Below, one piece after another: positions 8,982 through 18,105 of a stretch of 62,834 nt of DNA. The translations under genes and the position numbers were made by a program. Location: the NCBI RefSeq assembly GCF_001426745.1, contig NZ_LMFI01000015.1:1-62834 (forward strand). The letters run 5' to 3'. The DNA is from Nocardioides sp. Root140 (GTDB lineage: Bacteria; Actinomycetota; Actinomycetes; Propionibacteriales; Nocardioidaceae). Numbering within the stretch: position 1 is the first letter of the stretch; the number at the start of each line of letters is the position of its first letter. The notes beneath the pieces were generated by a model. The model had not been told where the DNA came from. It searched no databases and saw nothing but the letters and a program-made list of their open reading frames with translations.

Positions 8982-10010
8982 ATGACCAACCGATCCAACG
9001 AGCCGTTCCACGACCCGATCGTCACGCCCGACGAGCTGGACGGCCTGCCCGAGAAGTTCTTCGACCGGTTCGTCTTCAACTTCCACCGGACCGACGGTTC
9101 CCGGCCCTCCATCATCGTCGGCCTGGGCCTGCACCCGCTGCGCGACACCGTCGACGGCTTCGCCCAGCTGAGCACGGACACCGAGCAGCGCAACGCCCGC
9201 TACTCGACCGAGCTCTCGGCGACGTCCTGGGACACCTGCGGGCCCTTCTCCTACGAGGTGGTCGAGCCCAACACGACCTGGCGGCTGAAGCTCGCCGACA
9301 ACCCGACCGGCCTGACCTTCGACCTCACGTGGCACGCGCGCACGCCGGCCTGGTGGGGCGACATCGACGTCACCAACCCGAAGGGTGAGACCACCTCCTT
9401 CGCGCACCTCTTCCAGTCGGGGTACGCCGACGGCACGGTCACCATCGACGGCGAGGAACAGCGCGTCGAACAGTGGTACAGCCAGCGCGACCGCTCCCGC
9501 GGCGTACGCACGATGCAGGGCGGCCAGGGCCTGCACATCTGGTACCAGGCGCAGTTCCCGGATCGCTCCGTCGGCTTCCTGCTGGTCGAGGGCCGCGACG
9601 GCTCACGGCTGCTCCTGGAGGGCGCGGTGATGCACACCGACGGCCGGCTCGACGAGATCACCGACGTCAAGCACGACCTTGTCTTCGACGACCAGCTCGA
9701 CCTCAAGTCGGGACTGGTGCAGGTGACCACCGCGTCCGGCGACGTGCTGCCGATCGAGACCGATGCCTCTGGTGGTGGCGGGCTGATGGCCGGCGCCGGG
9801 TACGGCGGCCACCACGGCGAGGCGCTGGGCGTCGACCACGTCGAGGGGGAGACCTGGCCGCTCGACGGTTCGGTCACCCAGCGCACCGTGGACTCGTCGC
9901 TCACCGACCGACTCGCGTCGTTCACGCTGGACGGCGTGGACGGCTCGGGCATCTTCGAGTTCGCGCTGACCCGTTCGTCGTCGTACTCCTACGTGCCGAC
10001 GCTGGTCTGA
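8982..10010 (+). CDS. DUF7064/DUF7065-like protein of unknown function
   Basis: 342 residues, no signal peptide or membrane segment, rich in beta-strand-forming patterns and Trp/Tyr. It looks like the lipocalin-like two-domain proteins annotated DUF7065/DUF7064 (AttH-like fold) in actinobacterial catabolic clusters; that assignment is by general resemblance. A distant paralogue lies at 13817-14827, also next to a phosphotransferase-family gene, so protein and kinase are paired twice here. Start at ATG 8982, just after GGAGG. I cannot assign an activity; binding a hydrophobic ligand would fit the fold. Confidence 0.65.
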   Translation: MTNRSNEPFHDPIVTPDELDGLPEKFFDRFVFNFHRTDGSRPSIIVGLGLHPLRDTVDGFAQLSTDTEQRNARYSTELSATSWDTCGPFSYEVVEPNTTWRLKLADNPTGLTFDLTWHARTPAWWGDIDVTNPKGETTSFAHLFQSGYADGTVTIDGEEQRVEQWYSQRDRSRGVRTMQGGQGLHIWYQAQFPDRSVGFLLVEGRDGSRLLLEGAVMHTDGRLDEITDVKHDLVFDDQLDLKSGLVQVTTASGDVLPIETDASGGGGLMAGAGYGGHHGEALGVDHVEGETWPLDGSVTQRTVDSSLTDRLASFTLDGVDGSGIFEFALTRSSSYSYVPTLV

Positions 10011-10016
10011 CTGGCC

Positions 10017-11147
10017 ATGGCTGAGCCGCGGCCCTTCACACCGAGCCTCGACCCGGAACAGGTCACTGACCTGCGACTCCGATTGAGCCGGACCCGGTGG
10101 CCTGAAGCGGCCACCGAGCCCGACTGGGCCCAGGGCCCGCCGTTGGATGAGATGAAACGGCTGGTGGCCCACTGGCAGGACGGTTACGACTGGGAGCGCT
10201 ACGCCTCCCGCATTGCCTCGGTGCCGCAGGTGCTGGTGGAGATCGACAGCCTGGACATCCACGCCGTGCACGCCCGGTCGAGCGACCCTGAGGCGATCCC
10301 GCTGTTGCTGACCCACGGATGGCCGAGCACCTGTTTCGAGTTCCTCGACGTCATCGGGCTGTTGACTGAGCCGGAACAGGGCCAGGCCTTCCATGTGGTC
10401 TGTCCGTCCCTGCCCGGCTACGGCTGGAGCGCGAAGCCGACCGGGCCGGGTTGGGGTGTCGAGCGCACCGCCGATGCCTGGGTCGCTCTGATGGAGGCCC
10501 TGGGCTACTCCCGGTTCATCGCTCAGGGTGGCGACTGGGGTGCGATGGTGACCACCGAGCTCGGCGTACGCCACGCCGACCGCCTGCTCGGGGTGCACCT
10601 GACGATGCCCATGGCTGCCCGCGAGGAGGGCGATGAGGACGGCGCGTCAGAGCTTCAGCTGGCGGGTGTCGAGCGCGAGGGCCGATTCCGCAGGCACGGC
10701 CACGGCTACAACCTGCTCCAACGCACCCGGCCGCAGACCATCGGTTACTCGCTCGCCGACTCTCCGGTGGGTCAGTGTGCCTGGATCGTGGAGAAGCTCA
10801 AGGATTGGTCAGGCGTCGATCAGGACGGGCACTGCCTGCTTGATGACGACACGATGCTCGACGTGGTCTCGACCTACTGGTTGACCGGCACCGCTGCGTC
10901 CTCGGCCCGCCTCTATCGGGAAGCGGTCGGGCTCGACCGGGCGACGTACGTCGACGTGCCGACAGGCGTCACCGTCTTCCCGCACGAGATCATCCGTCCG
11001 CCCCGTAAGGCTGTGGCCAGGCGTTACCGCGGGTTGACCTACTGGAGCGAGCAGGATCGTGGCGGCCACTTCGCGGCCGCCGAGGTCCCGGAGTTGTTCG
11101 CCCAAGAGATCCGGGCCTTCGTGGCTGGACTCGGTCCGGGCCGCTGA
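10017..11147 (+). CDS. Epoxide hydrolase (alpha/beta hydrolase with EHN domain)
   Basis: 376 residues. An N-terminal epoxide-hydrolase domain (LRLRLSRTRWPE, residues 19-30) is followed by an alpha/beta hydrolase: oxyanion HGWP (100-103), nucleophile Asp-173 in GGDWGAMV and a C-terminal His in DRGGHFAA near 354. Such enzymes open epoxides to vicinal diols through an ester intermediate. Last gene of the racemase operon; a convergent hairpin follows. In this setting it could act on a terpene epoxide or a P450-made epoxide. Confidence 0.85.
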   Translation: MAEPRPFTPSLDPEQVTDLRLRLSRTRWPEAATEPDWAQGPPLDEMKRLVAHWQDGYDWERYASRIASVPQVLVEIDSLDIHAVHARSSDPEAIPLLLTHGWPSTCFEFLDVIGLLTEPEQGQAFHVVCPSLPGYGWSAKPTGPGWGVERTADAWVALMEALGYSRFIAQGGDWGAMVTTELGVRHADRLLGVHLTMPMAAREEGDEDGASELQLAGVEREGRFRRHGHGYNLLQRTRPQTIGYSLADSPVGQCAWIVEKLKDWSGVDQDGHCLLDDDTMLDVVSTYWLTGTAASSARLYREAVGLDRATYVDVPTGVTVFPHEIIRPPRKAVARRYRGLTYWSEQDRGGHFAAAEVPELFAQEIRAFVAGLGPGR

Positions 11148-11165
11148 GGATGTCTGCTGCGCGCG

Positions 11166-11209
11166 GACGACGCCCCTGCGTGCCCGCGTCGGTGGACAGG
11201 GGCGTCGTC
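11166..11209. terminator. Bidirectional terminator between convergent operons
   Basis: A 13-bp perfect stem, GACGACGCCCCTG at 11166-11178 with its complement at 11197-11209, and an 18-base loop, between the epoxide hydrolase stop and the SurE stop on the other strand. Confidence 0.75.
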
Positions 11210-11215
11210 GTCACG

Positions 11216-11998
11216 TCATGACCTGACCGTGTCGATCCAGCGTTTGCACAGGGCGTCGGCAAGGGCATCGACCGGGCTGGCGGATGCCCAAGGGGGCGAG
11301 ACGGCGCTCAGCGTGGCCCAACCCGCGTGCAGGTGTGCGGCGTCCGTCCCGGGCGTGAACGGCGGCTGGTTCTGCCAACGATGGACGACGAACGCGTCCC
11401 CTTCCAGGACGAACCCGACGTCGCTCACCGAGATGTCCGAGAATGAAGCTGCGCTGATCCCGTCGAGCTCTGCCAGGGGCAGGGCCGGGACGTTCAGGTT
11501 CAGCGCGATCGGCGGCAGGGACTCGGCCTCTGCCAGTTCAACGAGCCAAGCGGCCAGTACGGCGGCGGTGGCGAAGCCGTCGGCATCGGCCCTGGCCGTA
11601 CTCACGGCGAGACCGGGGACGTCGTGGCTGACAGCGGTCAGGGCCGCTCCGACCGTGCCCGAATGCAGGACCATCCGGCCGGTGTTGAACCCCGGGTTGA
11701 TTCCCGAGACCACGAGCTCCGGCGTCCAGTCGAGGGCGCCGGCGCACGCCGCCTTGACGGCCAGCGCCGGCGGGGCGTCGATGGCTCGGGCGGTGATGCC
11801 GGGCAGGCCGTCCAGCACCACCGGTTCGATCGGGATCCGGGCGTGGTCGACCACGGTGGCGAACCCGGCGGAACTGCCGCTGCGCTCGCGCGCCGGCCCG
11901 AGCACGTGCACCTCGTGCCCGGCCCGGGTCAGTTCTCCGGCGAGTGCGATCAGACCGGGTTCCCGAATCCCGTCGTCGTTGGTGACCAGAATCCTCAA
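11216..11998 (-). CDS. surE: SurE-family 5'/3'-nucleotidase (phosphatase)
   Basis: 260 residues beginning RILVTNDDGIREPGL, the SurE metal-binding motif (Asp-8, Asp-9), with SGINPGFNTG further on. SurE enzymes remove phosphate from nucleoside monophosphates and other small phosphoesters in a divalent-metal-dependent way. The start is TTG at 11998, overlapping the upstream stop as TTGA; an upstream extension would have no SurE homology. It ends the second Liv operon and sits two genes after an aminoglycoside-phosphotransferase-fold kinase. A matched kinase and phosphatase in a transport/catabolic operon suggests work on a pathway phosphoester, which is inference. Confidence 0.87.
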   Translation of the reverse strand: MRILVTNDDGIREPGLIALAGELTRAGHEVHVLGPARERSGSSAGFATVVDHARIPIEPVVLDGLPGITARAIDAPPALAVKAACAGALDWTPELVVSGINPGFNTGRMVLHSGTVGAALTAVSHDVPGLAVSTARADADGFATAAVLAAWLVELAEAESLPPIALNLNVPALPLAELDGISAASFSDISVSDVGFVLEGDAFVVHRWQNQPPFTPGTDAAHLHAGWATLSAVSPPWASASPVDALADALCKRWIDTVRS

Positions 11999-12540
11999 GA
12001 CGCCGTACCGCTCGGTGTGGACCACAGGTCGGCGAGCGGTGTCACCGATTCCGGATCCGGTTCGAACCCGAACGGGAGATACCACGCGCTCTCCAGCTCG
12101 ACCAGCGGCTCCATCCCGGACAGGATGCTGGTGCTGATCCGTTCCTGCACTGCCTCGGGAGCCGCTGCGGCCTCGCGCACGAGGGTCCGGACGCTGCCCC
12201 ACAGGGCATCCGAGGCCGCCTGGAGGTCCCGGGTGTGGGTAGCCGCGTCTGCATGCGCGGCGGCGGCCGTGCTGAGCGCACGGATCATGGCGTCTCCGAC
12301 CCGGTCGGAGACCTGGTGGGCGTCCTTGAGGAGGGATCGCGCGACGACCATCTGGTGCTCCAGCTCGTAGCGGTGCCGGGCGTGGACGTCGTACAGCCTG
12401 GTGCGCAGGAACTCCAGGAAGTCGATGGTCAGCCGGAGCTGCTCGGCGGCCTGGGGGTCGCTCGGGTCGACCGCCGGGGTGACCGTGTCCCGCAGGGACT
12501 TGATCGCGGCGCGGAGGGTGTTCTCGCTGTGGTCCTTCAT
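11995..12540 (-). CDS. Helical protein of unknown function, kinase-linked
   Basis: 181 residues, strongly alpha-helical by composition (long Ala/Leu/Glu/Arg stretches such as LSTAAAAHADAATH). No signal peptide, membrane segment or known motif. It overlaps the kinase upstream and SurE downstream by four bases each. By position it could be a small partner of the kinase, as LvaB is of LvaA, but I see no sequence resemblance to LvaB and offer this only as a guess. Confidence 0.6.
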   Translation of the reverse strand: MKDHSENTLRAAIKSLRDTVTPAVDPSDPQAAEQLRLTIDFLEFLRTRLYDVHARHRYELEHQMVVARSLLKDAHQVSDRVGDAMIRALSTAAAAHADAATHTRDLQAASDALWGSVRTLVREAAAAPEAVQERISTSILSGMEPLVELESAWYLPFGFEPDPESVTPLADLWSTPSGTAS

Positions 12541-13820
12541 GTGACTGGCTCCTTGAGCAGATCGATCAGCACGCGGGAGATCACCGGGACCATGCCCTCG
12601 ACCCGGGTGAGCAGGATGTCTTGGTGCGACTTGCCGAGCCGCGCGATGCGATAGCTCGAGGCCATCGTGGACACGATGATCGAGAAGCAGCACAGGACCT
12701 GGTAGAACCGCAGGCGCTCCGGATCGACGGTCAGACCCGACACCTCCTCGTACGTCGTGAAGAACTCGTCGAGGGGAACCAGGCCGCAGACCCAGTAGGT
12801 GCCCTCGGCGTCGTAGTGGCCCATGGTCGGGAGCGTGATCCAGGCGAGGTCTCGGTGACGATCGCCGATGAGCCCGCGCTCCCAGTCGAGCCAGGCGTTG
12901 ATCCGGCCGCTGTCCTCGTCGAACAGGAAGTTGCCGCTGCGGAAGTCTCCGTGGACCACGCTGGCGACGTCGAGGGTCGGCAGGTTGCGGCGCAACCAGC
13001 GGGCGGCCACCTCCATCAGCGGGCTGTCCTCCCCACGGTCCTCCTCCCAGCAACGCAGGGCGTGGTTGACCGCCCACTCGGCGGCCTGGGTGGTGCCTGC
13101 CTCGGGGACGGCGAGGGTGCTGAACTCGTGACCGCGGAAGTCGGCGTTGTGGATCGCCGAGAGGTGCTGGAGGTACTGCGGGGCCAGGAGTCTGCGGTGG
13201 TCACCGAAGTTCGTGCCCAACCCGCTGATCTTCCCGGTCGTCGCGACCCGGGGCTTGGTCACGCCTTCGGCGAAGGCGTAGATCAGCGCTGGCTCGGGGA
13301 AGAACTCTCCCTCGGCATCGATGAAGTACGTCTCCGGGACGGGGACCGTGCCCTTGAGCAGGCGCAGCAGCTCGAACTCCCGGGCCCGACTGGTCGCGTT
13401 GGAGCCCTCAGAGGGATCCATCCGCACCACCATGTGGTCCGACCGCGTCGACCCGTCGGGCTCGCGGCGTTCGAGCACGAAGCCGACCTGGATCTTGGAG
13501 ACCCCGCCGGTGAACCAGTGCAGGTCCACAACCTCGAACTCGACGTCGCCGAGCTCATGGCGCAAGAAGGTCTCCAGATGCTTCGCGAGCTCTTCGAGGG
13601 AGGGCCGTTGGTAGGCGGGCCCCGACCGGTGGTGCATCTTGCGGGTGAGGGTCCGGTCGATCTCGGGTTCGGTGGGGAACGTGCGTCGCACCTCGTCGAT
13701 GAAGGCCGCCGACGGGGCGTCGCGTACGTCGAAGTCGACGTCCCAGATGAGGTCCACACCGGGGTCGTGGTCAGGCCCCGTCTGGTTCGCGGGTTCCGTC
13801 TCGTCCATTGACGCCGTCAT
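12537..13820 (-). CDS. Phosphotransferase family protein (aminoglycoside phosphotransferase/choline kinase fold), long form
   Basis: 427 residues. After a 60-residue polar N-terminus come a GGVSKIQVGF nucleotide-binding strand (105-114), catalytic loop HGDFRSGN (290-297) and metal-binding LDWERGLIGD (311-320). It is about 75 residues longer than the kinase at 7928 and only distantly related to it. The acceptor is unknown; the setting (importer, DUF7064-like protein, SurE) suggests a small hydroxylated catabolite or its CoA ester. Start at ATG 13820 overlaps the upstream stop; the Met at 13808 is an alternative. Confidence 0.75.
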   Translation of the reverse strand: MTASMDETEPANQTGPDHDPGVDLIWDVDFDVRDAPSAAFIDEVRRTFPTEPEIDRTLTRKMHHRSGPAYQRPSLEELAKHLETFLRHELGDVEFEVVDLHWFTGGVSKIQVGFVLERREPDGSTRSDHMVVRMDPSEGSNATSRAREFELLRLLKGTVPVPETYFIDAEGEFFPEPALIYAFAEGVTKPRVATTGKISGLGTNFGDHRRLLAPQYLQHLSAIHNADFRGHEFSTLAVPEAGTTQAAEWAVNHALRCWEEDRGEDSPLMEVAARWLRRNLPTLDVASVVHGDFRSGNFLFDEDSGRINAWLDWERGLIGDRHRDLAWITLPTMGHYDAEGTYWVCGLVPLDEFFTTYEEVSGLTVDPERLRFYQVLCCFSIIVSTMASSYRIARLGKSHQDILLTRVEGMVPVISRVLIDLLKEPVT

Positions 13821-14827
13821 GCCATCTCCTGTCCGGCCAGGCCACGGTGACGGCCGTGCTTCGACATGCGTTCGGCCAGGTAGTCGAGGCCATAGATGTC
13901 GGCCATCTCGCCATAGCCGACCTTGTCGCCCCAGTGATAGCGGAACATGCCTTGGTAGGCCACGTGCGAGGGGTTGAAGCTGTGCCACGGGTGGCTGGAG
14001 ATGGCGGCGCCGAAGAACTCGTAGGTCTCACCCCGGTCGTCGGTGGCCACGATGTGGTTGCTGATCGCCAGCATGCTGGTGTGCTCTGCGGTGATCTCGG
14101 CTGCCACGATCGGTCGGACCTCGCCGTTGCGGCTGACGAACCCGAACCGCAGGCGTTCATAGGTGACCTTGCCGGCGTTGATCGAGATCAGCACGGCCAG
14201 GTGCATGGCGAGCTCGGGGCCGAAGTTCACCGAGACCCATGCGACGGACCGCGTACCGGTCTCCAGGCGAGGGCCCCAGCTGTGGTCCATGCCGTCATAG
14301 CAGTCGATGGTGTACTTCTTGCCGCGCAGCTCGAGCTCACCGGTGATGTGGCCCTTGACCTCGAAGTGCCCGTTCTCCCACTCGTCGCCGTGGCGGGTGT
14401 CGCCGGTGGAGCGGTCCTTCTCCAGGAGCGGGTTCTGGTCGGGGTCGCCCGGATCGAACGGCTCGTGGAGGGCACGGAACGACAGGTCGAAGGAGCATGC
14501 GCCGAGCACGTTGCGGTAGGTGGCGTCGTACTCCTTCGGGTTGGGCGTGTTCACGCTCAGCCCGTTGGGCAGGTCGAACTTGCGGAACGACTCGGGGCAC
14601 GGCAGGTGAACCTGCGGGTCGGTGAAGTCGATCTCATAGGGCTGGTGGCAGAAGCCCTGGCCGACCAGGATCGAGGATGTCGCGACTCCGGCATTGGGGC
14701 GTGCCAGCACGTAGACGTTGCCGAAGATGTTGTGCTCGGGGATCGAAAACGGGACGAACATCGTCTCGGTCCACGTCCGGTCGTTCGGGTCGCGGGGGTG
14801 GAACTCGGAATCAGCGTCGGTGATCAT
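13817..14827 (-). CDS. DUF7064/DUF7065-like protein of unknown function, second copy
   Basis: 336 residues, probably two beta-rich halves; GMDHSWGPRLE near residue 180 is the clearest local motif. It resembles the DUF7065/DUF7064 (AttH-like) family and is a remote paralogue of the 8982 gene. It lies directly between the importer ATPase (9-base gap) and the kinase (4-base overlap). No catalytic assignment is possible. Confidence 0.65.
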   Translation of the reverse strand: MITDADSEFHPRDPNDRTWTETMFVPFSIPEHNIFGNVYVLARPNAGVATSSILVGQGFCHQPYEIDFTDPQVHLPCPESFRKFDLPNGLSVNTPNPKEYDATYRNVLGACSFDLSFRALHEPFDPGDPDQNPLLEKDRSTGDTRHGDEWENGHFEVKGHITGELELRGKKYTIDCYDGMDHSWGPRLETGTRSVAWVSVNFGPELAMHLAVLISINAGKVTYERLRFGFVSRNGEVRPIVAAEITAEHTSMLAISNHIVATDDRGETYEFFGAAISSHPWHSFNPSHVAYQGMFRYHWGDKVGYGEMADIYGLDYLAERMSKHGRHRGLAGQEMA

Positions 14828-14836
14828 CTTGTCTCC

Positions 14837-15607
14837 TCAGTTGGCGCCGCTCGAGGCGGGCACGGGTGGTTCGGGGGTGGCCGACCCGAGATAGGCCTCG
14901 GTCAGCACGTCTTCGGGCAGGGAGCTGGCCGGCCCCGCATGGACGACGCGCCCGCGGGAGAGCACGACGACCTCGTCGGCGACGGCCAGGGCGGAGCGGT
15001 TCTGCTCGGCGAGCACGACGGCGGTCTCCCCGAGGGTGGCGCCGTGCTCCTTCAGGAAGCCGTAGATGGTCTCGACCATCACCGGGGCCAGGCCCATGCT
15101 GGGCTCGTCGAGGAGCAGCACGTCGGGTCGTGCGACGAGCGCGCGACCGATGGCGACCATCTGTTGCTCGCCCCCGGAGAGCAGTGCCGAGGGTCGGTCC
15201 CGCAGCCGTTGAAGTGGTGGGAACAGGTGGTAGACGCGTTCGATGGCCGCCGTGCGGTCGCGTGGCTCCAGCCGTCGAGCGCCACCGGCCGCGACCTGCA
15301 GGTTCTCCTGCACGGTCAAAGGTGCGATGACCCGACGGCCTTCGGGAACCAGTGCGACGCCACGATGGGTGATGCGGTGGGTGCGTGTCGTCGAGATGTC
15401 CGCCCCGAACAGGGTGACCCGCCCGGAGACCTTGGTGGCCTGGTTGCAGATCGCCCGCAGCAGGGTGGACTTGCCTGCGCCGTTGGGGCCGAGCAGGGCC
15501 ACCACGCGCCCGGGGTGGGCGGTGAAGGACACGTCCGTCACCGCCCGCACGTGGCCGTAGGAGACGCTCACTCCCTCAAGCGAGAGCGCCGGAACCGATG
15601 TAGGCAT
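14837..15607 (-). CDS. ABC transporter ATP-binding protein (LivF family), second importer
   Basis: 256 residues: Walker A GPNGAGKS, signature LSGGEQQMVAIGRAL, Walker B VLLLDEPSMGL. The chosen start overlaps the upstream fusion gene by 32 bases; a later start would cut into the first strand of the domain. Partner of the fused LivM-LivG protein. Confidence 0.9.
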   Translation of the reverse strand: MPTSVPALSLEGVSVSYGHVRAVTDVSFTAHPGRVVALLGPNGAGKSTLLRAICNQATKVSGRVTLFGADISTTRTHRITHRGVALVPEGRRVIAPLTVQENLQVAAGGARRLEPRDRTAAIERVYHLFPPLQRLRDRPSALLSGGEQQMVAIGRALVARPDVLLLDEPSMGLAPVMVETIYGFLKEHGATLGETAVVLAEQNRSALAVADEVVVLSRGRVVHAGPASSLPEDVLTEAYLGSATPEPPVPASSGAN

Positions 15608-17210
15608 CGATGACCTCCTTCGAGTCGAGCACGTCGTCGGGTGAGCCCTCGGCCAGGACACGGCCGAAGTCGAGAACCATCAGCCGGTCGCAGAAGCGCC
15701 GCATCATCGCGACGTCGTGTTCGACCAGCACCACGGCCAGGCCATGGCGCCGAGCGGCGTCGACCGCGGTGAACACGCCCTCGCGTTCCGTCGGGCTCAT
15801 CCCTGCCGTGGGCTCGTCGAGCAGGAGCACCCGCGGGTTCCGGGCCAGGGCCCGGGCGATCTCCACCTGCCGGCGTACGCCGTAGGGCAGCTCGCCCGCC
15901 GGCACTCCCGAGATCTGGTCCAGCCCCATACGGACGAGCAGTTCGCGGGTGGCCTCCGATCGGCGTGGGACCTGGGGCGGGAACCCGAGGGCGACGTTGG
16001 CGGCGACCGACTTGTCGTCCATCAGACGAATGGTCTGGAACGTGCGGGCGATGCCGGCGCGGGCCAGGAGGTGCGGCCGGCCCCACAGCAGTGCCAGGGG
16101 TACGCCGTCCACTGCGCCCGTGCCCGAGCTCGGGGTGTAGGCGCCCGACAGTGCGTTGATGAGCGTGGTCTTGCCGGACCCGTTCGGCCCGATCACGCCG
16201 AGCACTTCACCTTGTCCGACGGTGAGCCTGACTCCGTCGAGTGCGTGGACACCGCCGAAGGTGACGCGCACGTCGTCGGCGTCCAGGGCGACCGGGCCGA
16301 TTCCGGCGGGAGCGTCCCCGGGCCCCGGCACCACGGGCGATCCGGCCTCACCGGGTGCGTCGGACCGACGGAGCCGGGCCAGGAGCCGTGACAGCACGCC
16401 GAGGATGCCGCCGGGGGCGAAGGCAACCACGAGCACGATGATCAGCCCGTTGACCAGCACCTGGTACTCGGCGAAGCCCTCGAGGGTGAAAGGCAGGCCG
16501 AAGATGACCAGGGCGCCGACGAACGAGCCACCCACGAACGTCATGCCGCCGATCACGACAACCGCCAGGAGCTTGGTGAGCAGGTCGAAGTTGAACTGAC
16601 CCGGGTCTATGAATCCAGCGGTGTGCGCCTGGAGGGCGCCGGCCGTGCCCGACAGCAGACCGGAGAGGCCGAAGAGCAGCGTGCGGACGCGCACCACGTT
16701 GATGCCCTGGTGCTGGGCCATCAGGGTGTCGACGCGCATGGCCGAGATCACCAGACCGTGCCGGGAGCGGCGCAGCCACACCAGGGCGACGGTGGCCAGC
16801 AGGACGGCCCCACAGATCCACAGGTCGGTCACCTCGCGGGAGATCCCCACCTTGCCCTGGGAGCCTCCGGTGAGCGGGACGTTGAGCACCGCGACCCGGA
16901 CCACCTCGGAGAACGCGATGCTGGCGATGGCCAGGTAGATCCCGTTGAGTCGGGCGACCAGGGCCGCCAGAAGTACGCCGACCGCGCCCGCAATGACGGC
17001 TGCTGCTGGTACCGCCAGGGCGACAGGCACTCCCATGTCGACCGAGAGGATCGCCGAGCCGTAGGACCCGATCGCCATCAGGCCGACCTGCGGCACGGCG
17101 AAGATTCCCGCGCTGAGCAGGACGTAGAGGGCGAGCGAGACCAGCACCAGGACGAGCGCGTCACGGACGGCGAAGTCGTAGACGCCGAAGAGGGAGAGGA
17201 AGTCGTCCAT
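15576..17210 (-). CDS. Fused LivM permease - LivG ATPase of the second importer
   Basis: 544 residues. Residues 1 to about 290 form a LivM-type membrane domain (FAVPQVGLMAIGSYGSAIL early on); a polar linker (SDAPGEAGSPVVPGPG) joins a complete ATPase with Walker A GPNGSGKT, signature PYGVRRQVEIARAL and Walker B VLLLDEPTAGM. The first importer in this window encodes the same two parts as separate genes. The fusion fixes a 1:1 ratio of permease and ATPase. The frame is continuous with no sign of sequencing error. Confidence 0.9.
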   Translation of the reverse strand: MDDFLSLFGVYDFAVRDALVLVLVSLALYVLLSAGIFAVPQVGLMAIGSYGSAILSVDMGVPVALAVPAAAVIAGAVGVLLAALVARLNGIYLAIASIAFSEVVRVAVLNVPLTGGSQGKVGISREVTDLWICGAVLLATVALVWLRRSRHGLVISAMRVDTLMAQHQGINVVRVRTLLFGLSGLLSGTAGALQAHTAGFIDPGQFNFDLLTKLLAVVVIGGMTFVGGSFVGALVIFGLPFTLEGFAEYQVLVNGLIIVLVVAFAPGGILGVLSRLLARLRRSDAPGEAGSPVVPGPGDAPAGIGPVALDADDVRVTFGGVHALDGVRLTVGQGEVLGVIGPNGSGKTTLINALSGAYTPSSGTGAVDGVPLALLWGRPHLLARAGIARTFQTIRLMDDKSVAANVALGFPPQVPRRSEATRELLVRMGLDQISGVPAGELPYGVRRQVEIARALARNPRVLLLDEPTAGMSPTEREGVFTAVDAARRHGLAVVLVEHDVAMMRRFCDRLMVLDFGRVLAEGSPDDVLDSKEVIDAYIGSGALA

Positions 17211-17213
17211 GGC

Positions 17214-18104
17214 TCAGACCCTCGCCAGCTCGGAGCGGGTGTGGAACAGGCCCGTGGGCCGGACCACCAGGAAGCCCAGCAGGAGGGCGAAGACGACCAG
17301 GTCCCGGTAGGAACTGTCCAGGTAGCCCGTGGCGTACGTCGATGCGACACCGATCAGCAACCCGCCGGCGAGGGCGCCAGCGACGGAGCCGAACCCGCCG
17401 ACCACCATCGCCGCAAGGGCGATCACCAGGTAACCGGATCCCAGGTCGGCACTGACCACGTTGAACGCCGTTGCCACCATTGCGGCGGCCAGACCGGCAA
17501 GCGCTCCCGAGGCGAAGAAGACGCCGGCACTGACCCGGTCGACGTTGATGCCGAGCAGGGAGGCCGTCTCGCGATCAGCAGCCACGGTGCGGACCTCGCG
17601 GCCTGCCTGGGTGTGCGCCATGCCCCAGGCGAGCAGTGCGATCAGCCCGATCGAGACGACCACCATGGTGGCGTGGAGCGTGGTGATCCGCACGGGCCCC
17701 AGTTCGAGCGGGCTGACCGGGAAGACCCCGGCGGGCATCCGCTCGACCGCACCGTCGAGCAGGTGGTGGGCCACCTCGACCAGGATGATCAGCCCGCCCA
17801 TGCTGGAGATGAAGGCTGCGAGCTCGGCGTCCTGCCGCTTGAGCAGATGGCGGATCAGCAGGAAGTAGGCGGCGACATTGAGCAGTCCGGCCGCCAGCAT
17901 CACCACGGGGAGCGTCGCGACCAGGGGCCATCCGAGTCGCGTGGTGAGGTCCCACGCCACGACGGCTCCCCAGGTGAAGACGGCGGCGTGGGCCACGTGG
18001 AAGATCCGCAGGCTGGCCATGACCAGGCCGAAGCCTGATGCATAGAGCGCGTAGACGCTTCCGAGCACGATGCCGTTCACCGTCTGCTGCAGCCAGAAGT
18101 CCAT
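17214..18104 (-). CDS. Branched-chain-type ABC transporter permease (LivH family), second importer
   Basis: 296 residues, hydrophobic throughout, with the LivH-type segment ASLRIFHVAHAAVFTWGA at about residues 30-47. It begins one base after the binding-protein stop and ends three bases before the fusion gene. Partner of the LivM half of the fusion. Confidence 0.91.
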   Translation of the reverse strand: MDFWLQQTVNGIVLGSVYALYASGFGLVMASLRIFHVAHAAVFTWGAVVAWDLTTRLGWPLVATLPVVMLAAGLLNVAAYFLLIRHLLKRQDAELAAFISSMGGLIILVEVAHHLLDGAVERMPAGVFPVSPLELGPVRITTLHATMVVVSIGLIALLAWGMAHTQAGREVRTVAADRETASLLGINVDRVSAGVFFASGALAGLAAAMVATAFNVVSADLGSGYLVIALAAMVVGGFGSVAGALAGGLLIGVASTYATGYLDSSYRDLVVFALLLGFLVVRPTGLFHTRSELARV

Positions 18105-18105
18105 G

